DNA from: Maratus speciosus
Lineage: Eukaryota > Arthropoda > Arachnida > Araneae > Salticidae
Length of the DNA: 64,000 bases
Assembly (NCBI GenBank): GCA_963932465.1
Contig: OZ010794.1
Location: forward strand, 439,085,502-439,149,501
Direction of reading: 5' to 3'
The notes under the pieces are model-generated. The model saw nothing but the letters and a program-made list of their open reading frames with translations. It searched no databases and was not told where the DNA came from. Below, in pieces: positions 1 to 13,209 of this stretch. A program made the position numbers and the translations under genes. Each line of letters starts with the position of its first letter. Positions within the stretch are counted from its first letter, which is position 1.

Positions 1-863
1 GAAAATTTAAGCCTTGCGAAATATATATTCTTTTTCGCCTCAAATAATAATGAAAAATCAGAAATTTTTCACTTTCGAAATTTAATGATTACAGTTACTT
101 AAAAAAGAAATGAGTACAAAAATTTCTTGGATATTTACAACTATTTCTTGAGTATTATACAACTACTTCTTGAATAAAAACAATAATACAACTAATATAA
201 TGCAGCTCATTCACTTACAGTATTTATACCTGCTTCTTTGAAGCCATTCATTTTTAGAGCGATGAGGAGAGAGAAAGGAGATAGGGGGGGGGGGGGGGGG
301 GGGCTAAGAACTTTTAGGACAAAAGAAAGTTTCTTAAATTACATTATGCAAAAAGGGTTCTATTTAGGTAGTTTCGGAATTTTTCAACTTTCGGTTCAGT
401 TCATATAAAATTCGCGAAATTTTCTGCTCGCGAAATCACCGATATCTTCATTTTCGCGAAAATAAGTGCTTTTACAGTACCAAACCCCACATTGTACAGT
501 TTTTTTTACAAAGTCTTATTTTTCTTTCAGTAACGATTTTTTTTATAATACAGTTAATAATTCATATATTTATTGTACGGAACCTTCTGAGCGCGAGTAA
601 TAATCGTACTTGACCGTTTATTATTTTATATTAAGAAATATTACGAGATTGAACTTTAATTGTAAAAATTAATTTTCTACTAATTTTACTTTCATTTCTT
701 AAGTAATATTCAGCATCTGTAATCTTAAATATGAATTTTCATTAAAGATCCCCCCCCCCCCCCCTGGAGAAAATCCTTAAGCTGTACGACTGGCTCTCCA
801 CACTTGACACATGATCTCATTTCATTTTTCATTTTGTTTACTTAAACATCATCTTTCACCTTA
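1..863. other. AT-rich intergenic DNA with poly-G and poly-C tracts
   Basis: No gene is recognisable. A poly-G run lies near 286-303 and a poly-C run near 751-764. A patch near 405-480 (words TTCGCGAAA, CTCGCGAAATC, TTTTCGCGAAAA) resembles the first bases of the window and about 10885-10945, so it is probably an end of a dispersed DNA element. Confidence 0.5.
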
Positions 864-867
864 TTAA

Positions 868-1076
868 CCTCTTCAAGGGCGGTGGTTCATTTTTGGACCA
901 CTTAATTTTAATCTCTAAATGCTACATTGGCGCCAGACTATTGGAATGAAAAATTTCCTTTATTAAGTACGTGAACAAAAGCTTTTACTTATTTTGAAAT
1001 AAATTTGTTTGTAAATTCTGGTGTCATTCACTCATTTCAGTATTTTACGAATAGAAGTATCTTGCCCCTGGAAGGG
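868..1076. mobile_element. piggyBac-type MITE with TTAA target duplication
   Basis: A 209-bp non-coding element lies between TTAA at 864-867 and TTAA at 1077-1080. The left end reads CCTCTTCAAGGGCGG and the right end read in reverse is CCCTTCCAGGGGC, an imperfect terminal inverted repeat. TTAA duplication with CCY-starting ends is typical of piggyBac. No ORF is present, so it would depend on a transposase supplied elsewhere. Confidence 0.55.
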
Positions 1077-1724
1077 TTAAATGGTTAAGTTTTGTTCCAG
1101 TACCGTCAACTGGGGTGACTTTGTCTCACTTTTTGCCTCTTGTTGTCTTTAAAGATACAAAAATTATTGAAAAAGTGATTTAAACAATTTCTAATTATTT
1201 TTTCAAGTTCAGAAATATCAATTGTAATTTTTAAATTCATATTTACTATTTTAAAAGAATAGTTCTTTTTTTAAGTTATTGTTTTAAAAAGTGAGACGGT
1301 GTCACCTGACTTGGGATGACTTTGTCTCAAAACTAAAAAAAATCATTGAATAAGCCTTAAAAACGTTGTAAGACAATGTAAACCGTAGGAGCTGGGGGAG
1401 CTCTGGCCCCCCCTGGAATATTTCAGACGGGCTTAGCTCCCCCGGGAGAAATTCTCGCATCACTCGCATTACGATACACTTTTACATTAAAAAATAAAGT
1501 CTACTTTTTCTAGGAAATTCAAACAATAAATAACAAAGACAAGAGAGAAAGGGGGTGGTAGAGGTTTGCACGGGCCCGTACTCGGCCAAGCCCGTAAGCC
1601 GGGGCTGGGCGGCAGGTTTAGGACAATTTTTTTCAACGGGACGGGCCGATAAACAAAATAAACGGGCCGTGCCGATAAAAAAATTTAAGCGGGTCTGCCG
1701 GCCCGATATAAAAATTTAGACGCC

Positions 1725-4131
1725 TATATGCAAGAATTGGGAACAATTTGTCCGGAAATTGAATCATGGTTGTCCAAGCGCGATACATGGATCAGCCGGG
1801 ACATTCAAAATGAAATTTTGGAAATGTTGGCACATTCAATGCAGCGTGCACTACTAGAAAAAATGAAGAATGCGAGGTTTTTTATTTATTTTTTTTTTTT
1901 TTTTCCGGCATCATTGCTGACAGAACAACCGATGCCGCCGGGAAAAAGTAGTTCTCCTTCTCATACTTGACGAAACATTTGGAGAAAACGGAGGACATGT
2001 TTTTAGGACTTTTCAATTGTTTTTTCAGTAGCAGTACACAATTCTGACAGCATAAATGAACTCTACACCCTTCAATTAGCCTAAAAACAATTTTTTAATG
2101 CAATTCGTACAATAAGTTTCCGAGAATTTAATTACTTTAAAACGAACGTATTTTAGAAGCTGCATCCAAATTGAAGTTCGGTACTCGATTGCTGGCCGCG
2201 AGAGCCCCCTTCTTTATCAAGGCATCTCAAGCAGTCACTTAAGACTGCTAGATTACAGGACAGCGTAAGAAATTTCAAAATATCTAGTCACTTCTATCAT
2301 AGACCGCCCCTTAAACCATCATTTTGCCGTTTTTTAAGCATAATTTGAAAACTACTTGGAAGAAAAATGTGAAATTTTGGATTTCCATAAAGCTGACCTT
2401 AATAAATCTAAATCCATCCAGAAAATTGTAGGTTTCAATTCATAAATCATATCATAAAATTATAAAAATTACAAATTCAACGTATTTATGTTTGGGTACT
2501 TTAGTATTATTGCTACAAAAAAATTAGCAAATTAGAAGTATAATTTCAGGAGAGATTAATGAAAATAAGAAAATGTAATTTAACATTAGAAGCACTAAAT
2601 TTTGAATGTTTATAATTCAAAAACTTATCATTTAAATGACTTGAACCAAAGATTTGAAATATCTTATTAAAATTGGGTATTGCCATTGAAAAAATGAAGT
2701 TTGGGTTCGGTTTAATATGTAAATGGCCCCCTAAGCAAATTTTATATACATCATATAAAAGTAGACTTTATTTTCAATTGTTCGGTACCAGTAACTTTCT
2801 TCTACGCTAATTTGTTGAGGAGTTAGTAGGGGGTGTTTACTTTTTTTTTCCACGACTGTACTTCAACATTGCAACATCGATCTCAATAAATTTCATGGAC
2901 ATTGTTTTGACAGAGCCGCTAATATGAGTGGCATCATGCAAGGCGTCCAAACAATGTTCAGGGAGTTGCAACCGAAGTCTTTTTTCGTACATTGTGCAAA
3001 TCAATCCTTGGACCTTGCACTGCAACAGGTAGCGCGTTCCAACAGATTAAATGCAGATTCTTTAAGGTTGATCAAGACGATATCGAATCTGCTTAGAGAA
3101 TCGTCCAAACGGAGAGATGTCTACAAGAACATCGTTCTTTGCCCAACTAATAATAAAGAAGAAAGCAACATAAACTTAAAACCAAAGCAGTTGCTTCCTC
3201 TCTGCCCGACCAGGTGGGCAGTTCGACTTGCTGCAATATCGAGATTCGTGGAAAATTATCCATGAGTGTTAGAGACTCTTGATGCATTATTGAAAGATCC
3301 AACAACACAACGTCATGAAAAAACGGCTGAAGTTAAAGGTTTCATAAGAACCTAGAAAAAATTCATTTCATGGCATGAACATGGTCAAGGGACTTTTTGG
3401 CCCTTGCGAAATCTTGGCGAAAGTTCTGCAAACAACTGGATTTCCTACCGCAAGCGTCAAGAACGCCGTTTCAACGTTAGAAGAAACCATACAACGTATG
3501 AGAGAGGATAGCCATTTCGAAACGCTCTACAAGAAATGGGAGAGAAAAGCGTCCACATTAAATTTGGAAATGAAAATGACGAGCGTCTCCAGACCAAAGA
3601 CAGTTCCAATAAGATATGAGTATACAAGTCATCCCTCCGCCCCAGCACAACTTGGACAAGAAGAAAGATTGCGAGTAAATTTCAGAGAAGCACTGGACCT
3701 TATTACCAATGAATTAAAAAAACGATTTGATCAAAAAACTTTTGACTCTCTCATAAAGATCGAATCCATATTTACGGACACAGCTTCAACTACTTCGGGA
3801 AGATCTGAAACAAAAGCTTGGAATACATGCTGATGATTTTGACTTGACAAATCTTTCTGCTCAGTTGACGTTTCTACTAACACTAATCCCGGACGGAACT
3901 GACAGAAATGCGTTGTCGATCGCAATTAAAATTATGTCATCGGAGGAATTAGTGAAGAAATTATTTTCTGAAGTTTACCTTTTGGCAGAATTTAGTTTGG
4001 CGATTCCGACATCAGTAGCAACAGCTGAGAGATCTTCCAGCGCTCTTCGCCGTCTTCAAACACACCTCCGAACAACAATGGGTCAACAGAGACTCAATCA
4101 CTTGATGCTACTGCATATTTATATTTTATAA
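1725..4131 (+). pseudogene. broken hAT transposase (DUF4371/TTF-type, hAT dimerisation)
   Basis: This is a decayed transposase of the hAT superfamily, of the kind annotated as TTF-type zinc-finger or ZMYM1-like proteins with DUF4371 and a C-terminal hAT dimerisation region. Homologous pieces appear in order: 1728-1970 (IQNEILEMLAHS-type segment, then a residual DRTTDAAGK catalytic-region motif after a T-rich tract), 1966-2021, 2871-3265 (AANMSG, then HCANQSLDLALQ and CPTRWAVR), 3375-3833, and 3844-4131 (dimerisation motif PTSVATAERSSSALRR with LRTTMGQQRLNHLML). Pieces lie in different frames, with an in-frame stop after 3262, two later frameshifts and an insertion of about 850 bp. It cannot encode a working enzyme. 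Terminal repeats were not identified. Confidence 0.8.
2022..2870. repeat. dispersed repeat inserted in the hAT pseudogene
   Basis: The transposase reading breaks off near 2021 and resumes near 2871, so the intervening 850 bp is an insertion. Part of it (about 2290-2500) matches the reverse complement of about 35630-35890, including the shared words TTTAAGCAT, TTTGAAAACT and AATTGTAGGTT. Its last 100 bp (TAACTTTCTTCTACG to CCACGACTGTA) matches about 36195-36270 in direct orientation. The rearranged order implies a composite family. No ORF is present. Confidence 0.6.
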
Positions 4132-7100
4132 AGAGGAGGCCTTTAAAATTGATTTGGAAGATATTCGGGATCGTTCATAAATTAAGTTTCTATGTATCAA
4201 GTATATCTAATACAAATTATTTTAGCTGGATTAAAGAGTTGGTGATCTTTTGATATACTTCTATTTTATACTCCTGTTTGTGAAAAGTGAAACACTATAA
4301 AGGAATCCTCCGAAATGAATGAAATTATGAATAAATGATCCCCGCCACTAGCTTTCCACAATATGCCCCGGCTCCGCCTAGTTGTACAAAGTTCCTACGC
4401 CACTGATGTAAACACACTATTATGATAGAATAATAAACTATGATAATAAAAAAATATTTCGTCAGTAAACAAGAAATAAAAGTCATGCGCCAAGCATAGA
4501 TTATGAAACACTTTCGAAGACATTTAGATATTTCTAACAAAACGTCCACGTTTTAATTAGGTGAAACATGATGCCTAATATAAGTAAACAATTTGGAAAA
4601 CGGGTAACTCATTTGAAAACCCAATTTCAGCAATTTCCATCTATAATCGAAAAAATATCCGAATTCTTTTGCGCAGTCTTGTATATGATCTATATGTGAT
4701 GTTTTGTATATGTACTGCATACTATGGTAAAAATTGGTTCAGTTACGAAACGCATAACATAGCTGAAAATTTCCTTGCAGCAATTTCCGTCAGTACGCGG
4801 AAATATACTTGAATTCTTTTCTGCAGACCTGTGTATGATCTTTAGAAATTAAGCACACCAAGTACAACTCGTATATAAAAATTTATTTACGTGTAAAAAA
4901 GCATACAACAATTAAAAACTTATTTCCAGTATAGAAAGTACTCTAACCGAATTCTTTTGTGTGTCCTTGTAAATGAACGATAAAGGCTCATGCACACTCT
5001 AATTCTTCTATTCTATAGTAAGCATCTTATAGTGCGTACCTCAATGATGTTTATCAATTTCGCTGTACTTGAAATAGTATAACCAGGTGTTAATTTGCGC
5101 CGGATCCCACCGGAGCTCAGCTCCGGTACTTCTCTGTTTTTAGTAAATATTTATATATTGATCGGAATTCACCGGAGCTCATAAATACAGGGCTCCGGAG
5201 TCTAGTGCAATACCGATTCCCCAAAAAACAAGGCTTAAATTACCCTTTCCTTTCCCTCCCATCTCCAAGTTTTTGCATTCTTTTTTTATCAAAATACTTG
5301 TATGTGACGTAGTGTGTCTCACATGTAAGAGATGGAGAAGGAGAGGAAACGGTGCATAAGATTTTCTGAACAATTTTCTTTAAATGTTTTTGCTAGTTGT
5401 CCATTCATTATATACCTACATGCATAGCTACGAACAATTCCTTTTTTGTGCTAATACTATTTCCGAATCATAATCCTTACCTTGTTTAATTGTAGAATTC
5501 TGCGATTAACATTAAAATTAGCCAAAGATTTCTAGACAGTTAAGTATATGCAGGTAGATATATTTAAAATTTTTACTTTACGAAAAAAAAAAAAATATGC
5601 TTTAAATTTTGCAAATAATGATGTATGAAATATAAATACGTGAATTGCAGTGATGGCGAAGTCGGGGGGGAGGGACGCACGCTACGGTTTTAGTACTGCA
5701 GAATATTGGGGCTCCGGTACTTTTTTTGATAGAAATTAAGCCCTGAGTATAACAACATTAAAATATCTGCAAATGATTTTCCCCCATAGACCATAATGTA
5801 ACGGCATTCTTTTGAGGGCTCGTGTAAACTGACTATAAGTGCAATACACTTAATTTCAACACCGAACCTGTCATAGTAAACCTTAATAACATACATCAAT
5901 TACATGGTAATTTGACTATATTTACTGGAGTTAGCTCACGGATAGATAGACAGCCAGACAAATCGAATTAATAAACACTTTTTAATTATGTTGGGAAGAG
6001 TTAAAAACACAAATTTTGTATGGAAATTAATAGAAAAATAAAGTTTTATTAAACATGACCATTTTGCAAGACATGTAAACACAATTAACAACTAAGAGAT
6101 CATAAGATTAATATTTTTCAAGAAAACAAAATTTTAGATATATTCGCTTTTTTCAGGTGCTGAAAAAAAGTTTCTTTTAAAAGAGATAGGTCACGAAGGG
6201 TTAATTTATTTAAGATCTTTTAACTTATTCATTAAAGTAGTGATTGGAATTGAATTTTTCTCAGCGACCTTTTTTTTTTTTTTTTTACCTAATACATGTT
6301 GTAGAACAACATTTACCGTTTTTGCAGCTTTTCATCAGTGTAATTTGTATAATTAACTGCCCATGGTAAATTTATATGTACGAAGCATTATTACACCAGC
6401 ACTTATACAAAAAAATAATAAATATATACTTGTGAACTTTTAAAATTTTCAGTAAATGTATGCTTTTATGTTTATGATTTCGAAAAATAAAAAATAAACT
6501 AAATTTTTAGTGAGTTTGACCCAAGACAGTCATCTCACCCCAATTTGACATCAAAATGCTTGTTGTGAATAAAAAAGTCAATATAAAATCTAAAATATCA
6601 AATTGATATATATATATAAATCTCATTGATTTGTAAAGAAAACATATAAAATATGTATTTACCACTTTACAGCATTAGGTATAAATAACTTTTCCCATCA
6701 AAAGTTTTTCCAGTAAAATACATGGGCTAAAAGTAAACAAAACAACAGCGGAAGTGACGCCAACTTCTAATGCTAAATTAAATAATGTATGTTTAAGCTA
6801 CAGTTGCAATCTATCTAAATTCGGTATTAATAATTAGTTTTTTTTTCGGGGGGGGGGGGGGCAACAAATTTTATTTTTTACTCGATTTGTCTGGATCCGC
6901 GAGGTGGGACAAAGTCACCCTGGTTGACTGTATTCTAAATGTGTTGGAAAGTGTTTAAAAATTTATGCTTGACGCATGATTTTTTTTTTCTTGTTTAATT
7001 TTAGACCAAGTCGCTTTGCACACAAAGGTTAATAAAACACTCTCTTTTCGCGAAGATATTTATTTATCTATGCCTTTTCTGAATGTTGTCCATTAAATTT

Positions 7101-7351
7101 GTAAAATATTGTTTATGTTATATTTTTGACGCAGAAAAAATTCATTACATATTTTCGAAGACCTGACCAATCATTTCCTGATCCACTAAACATTGCCAGG
7201 ACTAGTATTGCCATTGTCCCGATGTTTAGAGCTTACAAGACCCGTCCCACTTAGCCCATTGCTCGGGACGCTACACGTCCCGGTTTTTCATAATGTATAA
7301 ATTATTTTACTTTTTCATGCGTACGCTATGCTTTTCTCTATTACTGAATTC
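4132..7351. other. repeat-derived non-coding DNA
   Basis: No gene is recognised. About 4325-4420 holds a short dispersed repeat (CCGGCTCCGCC, TTCCTACGCCACTG). About 5730-5950 is a copy of a family also seen near 15690-15990 (inverted) and 52440-52650 (direct), all with a TAGACCATAAT-like core and ACCGAAC. About 5095-5200 carries several CACCGGAGCTC words. A poly-G run lies near 6849-6861. Confidence 0.5.
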
Positions 7352-7925
7352 TTAAGGGGACTCAGTACCTGTCATTTTGATAAAAAAAAAAATGACAAAA
7401 ATGTCGGATTTCAGATATTTATTTTAAAATGTGCCTTAGTATTTTTAGAACATTCTGCCCAAATTTCGGAACGATTCGATGAATAATAAAGGAGATATAC
7501 TTAATTACCTTAATCCTTCCCGTTCAACGTCCCTTTAAATGCCAATGTTTAAACTCATTTTTCTCAGTTCGCAATTTTTTATATTTTCATTTTAATCGAA
7601 ATGCTAAGGCTTCTACAATATTTAAGCAAATTGTCTGATTTTTTTAAAAGTATCTTTAGAACCTGCATGTGATAACTAACAAGGAAGGCCTCCATACGGG
7701 CATATTCAGAAAAATCTGAAAAAATTACAGAGTGGATCTCGTGTGGATATATATGTTTATAAAATTTTTTTTGGCGGAACCTCGATAGAACGTTCGTAAA
7801 AAAATAATGAAATTTTCGTTTATTTGGCGATTTATCATCGGTTGGCGATGAAATGAAATTTCGAAAAATACTTTTCATGTCGAATACTCTTTAAGATAAA
7901 AATATTTCATATTGAACTTGTTTAA

Positions 7926-10426
7926 CCCTTAAGTGGTGAGGTGATTTTTTATAACATAAGTGGTGAGGTGGGGTGTATGACACCCCAAAGGTTGACTTCT
8001 TACACACTCCACAAAATTTGGCGAATTAAAATAAGAAAATTTCCTGTGAATTTTGCATTATTTAATTATATAAAATCAACAAAAAAAGTTCTGTAAATGT
8101 GCATACATATACATATAAATTCACGTATCTAAATACCACAAAAATTTTGTGTGAAAATATAGAGCTCATGCACAATTGCTATATAAAAAAAAAAAATAAT
8201 ATCAAAATTACAATCAAGCTACACCATATAGAAGATAAATAACTGAATTAAGTATAAAATAACAATAAACATAAAAAAAAGTTTTTTAAAGTAAAAATTA
8301 CAAGTCTTCATTTCTTTCATTTCTGCATTCATCGCAAATGGGTGCTGAACACGATGCACATACAGGCAGTTCACAAACTGCACAAATAGATTTAGTTTTT
8401 CGGTCATTTTGTCTTGGGCACTTTGCACACCTAGTTTGCTTGCTCAGGACTCTTTTCTTACCAGTTTCTGGCTTTATTTTTAGAATATTGTGAATCATAC
8501 TTTTCATAGCACGAGGAAGTCGAGTATTCATTAAACGTCTCTGCAGTTGCGATGCTATTAAATCTTGTGCCAATGATTTTATGAAATCAAATCTGCTTTG
8601 TTTAGGATTATCTGGGAATGAAGAGAAGATCACGTAGGAATTAACAAGAGAAATATTTAAAAGATTGAAGAAAATGGCCATGGGCCACCTTCGTGTTCGC
8701 CGGCTTGTTGAGTATTTTGTGCATTTCTCATCTAGTGCATCCACTCCTCCTTTGGTAATATTGTAGAATTCTATTATCTCAGGTTTTCCACTTTCAGAGT
8801 CTATTGATTTATCGTGGTGCATAGATGAAACTAAAATCACAGCTTTATTTCTCTTTGGTACGAAGGAAACAAGTGTAACATCATTTGAAAATCCAAATAG
8901 GCAAGAATTAGTTTCTCTTTTTTTTGCAGGCAAAAAAGACGAAGCGATCTCTTTCTTATTTTTCTTAATTGTTCCTACATATGTGAGACCTCTTTTCTTC
9001 AGTTCAGATAATAGTTCTACAGAAGTAAACCAATTGTCGGCAGTAATGTTCTGTTGGTACCTTCTAAGGGCTTCACCAGATTGAGTACAGCTTGAGTTGG
9101 CTTAGCAAATTTTTTTTCTATCTCTGAAAGAGTATTTCCATCACTGCCCTTTCCAGTATAAATATATCCGTTCCAAAAATAGTGAGTCTTAGCATCGCAT
9201 AAAACAACAAGTTTTATTCCATACTTTCTAGGCTTACTTGGTATGTACATCCTAAATCTGCATCTGCCACGAAATCCAACTAGCATTTCATCTATACAAG
9301 CATATTCTCCTATCGAGTAATGTTTTGGACAGTTTTCTACAAATTTGTGAAATACCCAAGAAATCGCCGCAGAAGGATCAGTTTCCTTCCTTACGTTTCT
9401 ATTTTCTTCGTTGTCAAACCGAAGACATATTAATAACACATACATTCTTTTCAAGGGCATAGAGCATCGAAATATTTCTCTTCCTGTTCCATCAGTCGAG
9501 AATAGTGATTTCAGATCCTCATCATTAGACTTAAAAATGGCTGTTAAAAACAGAAGTCCCAAGAAAACTTTCAATTCTGTCAAATCTAAATCTCTATAGT
9601 CCATTCTGTCAGCATCAGAAATTTTCTGCCTAATTTTAATTAACTTCTCGTTACTTCGAAGTACTATCTCGGTCAAAATATCTTCTGTGAAAATTAAACT
9701 CCAAGCATCGGACTGAGAACAAGATTTACCGAACTGCCGAGCAAGTCCTATGTTTCCTGGTAAGTGAGATATAATATTATGTGCTCTTGTACGTGTTCTA
9801 CTAATTGAAGGTACATTTGACCACTTGTACCTATTTCGTCCGTAATAATTCGATGAGGATTTGGATTGCCCAGATGATGGATGATCAAAGTCTCCAGATT
9901 TATCATATGCACGAGCCTTTTTTATTGGTACAAAAAATTCTTCGTCACTTCCACATATTTCGGAATCGCTGCTATGATGACTTTCAAAATTTGCGTCATT
10001 TTCTGTGTTGTCACTTCCACATATTTCGGAATTATTGCTGTGGTCACTTAGAAAATTTGGATCATTTACTGTGTCATCATTTCCACTCAGCTCACTTTCT
10101 TCATTGAGGATTGTATTAACCCAGTCACTAAAACCAGGGTCATTAACATTCATTTTTTGAGGAAAAAAAGCCATAATTACTGCCAAAAGAAATTTCTGAA
10201 ATACGTAAAAAACTTTCACTTTTGGTGAGGTGGGGTTGATTACACCCCGGAACGCAAAATACTGGACTACACTCAGAGATAACTTGCTCTATTATGCCGA
10301 GTCATTTGCTACATAGCTTGAAAAAAAGGTACATGGACTCGTAGCGCATCTAGTACTGTAAAATGGCAATATTTTAGAATTTAAATTTGTCTGGGGTGAA
10401 AAACACCCCACCTCACCAGTTAAGGG
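7926..10426 (-). mobile_element. piggyBac transposon, near-complete
   Basis: The 2,501-bp element is bounded by TTAA at 7922-7925 and 10427-10430. Terminal inverted repeats are CCCTTAAGTGGTGAGGTG on the left and, read in reverse, CCCTTAACTGGTGAGGTG on the right (one mismatch). Extra copies of GGTGAGGTGGGGT lie just inside both ends, the usual sub-terminal repeats. It encodes one minus-strand transposase with a single frameshift. Intact ends, duplication and nearly intact gene point to a fairly recent arrival. Confidence 0.9.
8298..10174 (-). pseudogene. piggyBac transposase with one frameshift
   Basis: This is a DDD-type piggyBac (PGBD4-like) transposase. The first frame is read from ATG at 10174 (or 10153) down to about 9055. 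It has an acidic N-terminus with a repeated SEICGSD motif, the first catalytic Asp in YACIDEMLVGFRGRC and the second in LVVLCDAKTHYFWNGY. The frame is lost near 9048-9058, where one base appears missing. The next frame continues without stops to 8298 and contains NITADNWF, the third Asp region KGGVDALDE, and a Cys-rich C-terminal finger (CAKC, CAVC, CASC, CDEC). GTG or TTG codons upstream of these points are not credible eukaryotic starts. All catalytic residues are present, so it is a one-lesion pseudogene unless the shift is a sequencing error. Confidence 0.88.
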
Positions 10427-11400
10427 TTAAATAAATTTAACTTAAATAACTGTAATTTTGTCAGTTTTAGTTTGATTTAGCTATAGTTTTGTCATATATG
10501 TATTTATAATGAAGTTAAATATCAATTTTTATGAATTAAAACAAAATTAAAATTGTGCCATTATCTCAAAATTAAGTCCAATTGAGCGCTGTCGGTTCAA
10601 TTTTGTTGCTATGAAAACAACGAATTCCTTGGTTTGAAATGAATAACTGCTAAATGAATCTTGCCTTTATTTTGGAATACGCTTAAATAGTATATGAAAG
10701 TATTTTTTATAGATAAAATTGTTTTAAAAGTAATAAAATTAAGTAACAAGCAACATAAATATGTAATACGAAAAAATGTATTTATTAAACTCTCTCATTT
10801 TTTATGTTTAAATTCATTAAATACTTTTTACACGCATTCTAAAAACCAATTAACAAACAATTTTCAGATGCATTAAAATCGTTTGCTTTTCGCGAGTACT
10901 GCTCGCCAAATCGTGTGACGTTTTCGTCTTTTCGCGCCAAATACCCGAAAGTATTTTATTTTTTTACAGACGTTCTACTGTAATTCCGCCGCTAAATTTG
11001 ACTGATCATTTATTACATACATAAGTAGTTTAATTAGTATTTTTTTTTCAAAATATTCTGAGTATGCCCAGTATGGAGACCTTCCTTGTAAGTATCGGAT
11101 TTTTGGTATGTTTGTAACTTAAAGGGGGAAAAAAAAAAAAAAAAACAGCTTTATAGAAAAAGATACTCTGAATAAAGGATTAAAAAAACTATTTCCAAAT
11201 ATGAAAAATGAAAAAGAAAAAATAATTTGAGTTTTAAAATTTTTAATTTTTTTTAAAAACTTCAAATTTTTTTTTAAAAGTTATTGCTATATTGAGAATT
11301 TAACACTTTTTATGATCTTTTATGACTATGCTTTATTCAAACATGAATCATATAGGTTATGGTTACAAAATAATTTTTTTTTGGTACCGAATCCCCTTAA

Positions 11401-13209
11401 AAAATGAAAATTTTACGAAAAATAAGAAAAAATATTTAATTTACCAAGACTAGATTTCCACATGTGTTACATTTCTATAGGGATTGGAGCAAAACTTTTA
11501 TTACAAACTGTTATGGTTGTTATTTCCTAAACAAACTTTAAGTCTGATTCTATATAAAACTGTCAATACTTAATCACGTTTTAATAAGATTATGGAGAAA
11601 TATTCTGCTGTACTTGGGGGAAAAAAAAAAAAAAAAGCAAAAAACTTTTCTAATGCACGGATATTGAAATTATTTTGTTTTCTTTATCTGAAAGGGGTAT
11701 ATTTTTCCCGTGGTCCCATACAAATTTATTAAGATTGATGGGCAAAGGTTCATAATTTTATCGGCCAACTATCCCTCTGTTATTTAACTTATGAAAAATA
11801 CGCCTGTCCGACGATATTTAAATATGTTGTTAAAATAAATAGCAGCTCATTCCTTATTGAAAATAGTTATACCTCTGCTGAATAGCCTCTGCTGAAGTCA
11901 TAAAAAATTATAATAAGTTCCTACATATATTTTAAAATTTCTTCGGTATTGGAATTGTTCAGTTTATCCTATATGCATTCTTTATCAGGTAGCATAAAAA
12001 CTTCCAACGTGATATTTAAAAACTGATTATCATAAAAATACTTGCTAAACATTCCAAAAACTGTTTATTTTTAAATAACGTCCCCCTGTGTGTGCTCTTT
12101 TTTAATTGGTTGCTCAATTGATATCAATTTAATATATGAGTAAACTGTATTGTTTTGAATGACCGATTTTTAAGCGGTCGTTCCGTCCGCGACCCATTGT
12201 TTTGTAACCGTGGAAAATAGTTAGGGAAATTTACAGATAATTCAGAGCTATGCGAGTTCTATTCTCGTCGGTAAAATGTGATTTCAAAGGTGCTAATTCA
12301 CAAGTTTAAAGAAGCCAGTCTATTTTTACGGTTATCGATCGTTGGTGTGTTTTTATTTTCGTCACGGTTTATTGATTTTCGGATGTGTCGATATCTCATT
12401 ATCTCTCTGGAATTATTTTTGCGTAACGAACGTCGGCGTTGTCGAATGGTAGAAGTAAACAGACATTCAACTTTTCGGAGAATGTTACACTGTATGTCAT
12501 CAAAAAGCCTTTGACTGGTTAAGCCGATGTTTTGTTCTTTTGTGGGTAAACACGCGCGCACACACTTCTACAGACTTACCTGGAAACATATATTGAATGT
12601 TAAGAGTTTATCTCTTCTCAAAACATTGTATATTTTTAAAACTATTGCTATGAAAAGTAGTGTATTAAATGCACTCGTTCTTTTTGCTAGCACTAGGAAG
12701 GCCGGAAATTTTACTCAAGTTTTATAAAAATATTTCACATCAGAATTTTTATTTAAAACTGTTTAACTTACTTATTTAACCTTTTTCTACTTTGTATCTT
12801 TTAAGTCTATCTTATAAAGAAATTTTTAGTTCGAACCGCAATACATTTATATGGTAAGGGTCAAAATGGCTCCTCACGGCCCTTCTAGTGTTAAATCAAA
12901 TGATGTAATAAAAAGAATATCGAAACTCAAAAAAAAAAAAAATCTCTTTTACGACGAGCGTCTTGTGCACTTCTCAAATTGTTTTAGCACCAGTTTTTTG
13001 AGATGGAAAGTTTTGCTTTATTTAATAGCAGAATTTTTGTTCTTAAATAAGGCGAGAATTACGATAAAACATTAATGGTGAGAAAAATCAAGGATCATAC
13101 ACGCCCTATACATCATAGTCGCGAAGGGTTAAAGTTCCGATGAAAAATTTTCATATCACTCTTTTAATAATGTCACTTGTTTATTTGAATGTTACTAAAA
13201 GCGTGTTAC
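11401..13209. other. non-coding; CpG-richer patch at 12170-12570
   Basis: No coding gene is supported. The stretch 12170-12570 stands out from the AT-rich surroundings by frequent CG dinucleotides (GGTCGTTCCGTCCGCGACC, ATCGATCG, CGTCGGCGTTGTCG) with open frames on both strands but no recognisable protein. It could be a host promoter or untranslated exon, or a transposon end. About 12690-12888 has inverted words CACTAGGAAGGCCG and CGGCCCTTCTAGTG, a possible MITE without matching flanks. Confidence 0.35.

Larger units (their letters stand above)
1103..6930. mobile_element. large TA-flanked DNA element (nested composite)
   Basis: The left end CCGTCAACTGGGGTGACTT and the right end (reverse complement CAGTCAACCAGGGTGACTT) form an imperfect inverted repeat of about 27 bp. 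They are bounded by TA at 1101-1102 and 6931-6932. Related sub-terminal words (GGGATGACTTTGTCTC near 1313; a weaker inverse near 6515-6550) recur inside both ends. TA duplication suggests a Tc1/mariner or pogo-like element. The interior is mostly other repeats, including a broken hAT transposase, so the 5.8 kb is read as one host element with nested insertions. That reading is inference from the paired ends only. Confidence 0.45.
7356..11396. mobile_element. TTAA-flanked element hosting a nested piggyBac
   Basis: The left end GGGGACTCAGTACC follows TTAA at 7352-7355. The right end GGTACCGAATCCCC precedes TTAA at 11397-11400, giving a 14-bp near-perfect inverted repeat with a 4-bp duplication. 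Inner parts also match in inverse orientation (AAGGAAGGCCTCCATAC near 7680 versus GTATGGAGACCTTCCTT near 11068). Subtracting the nested piggyBac at 7926-10426 leaves about 1.5 kb with no convincing ORF, so this is a non-autonomous TTAA element. Confidence 0.5.

Noticed and set aside
9411..10107. Plus-strand frames opposite the piggyBac transposase
   Set aside because: Antisense shadows of a clearly conserved minus-strand gene.
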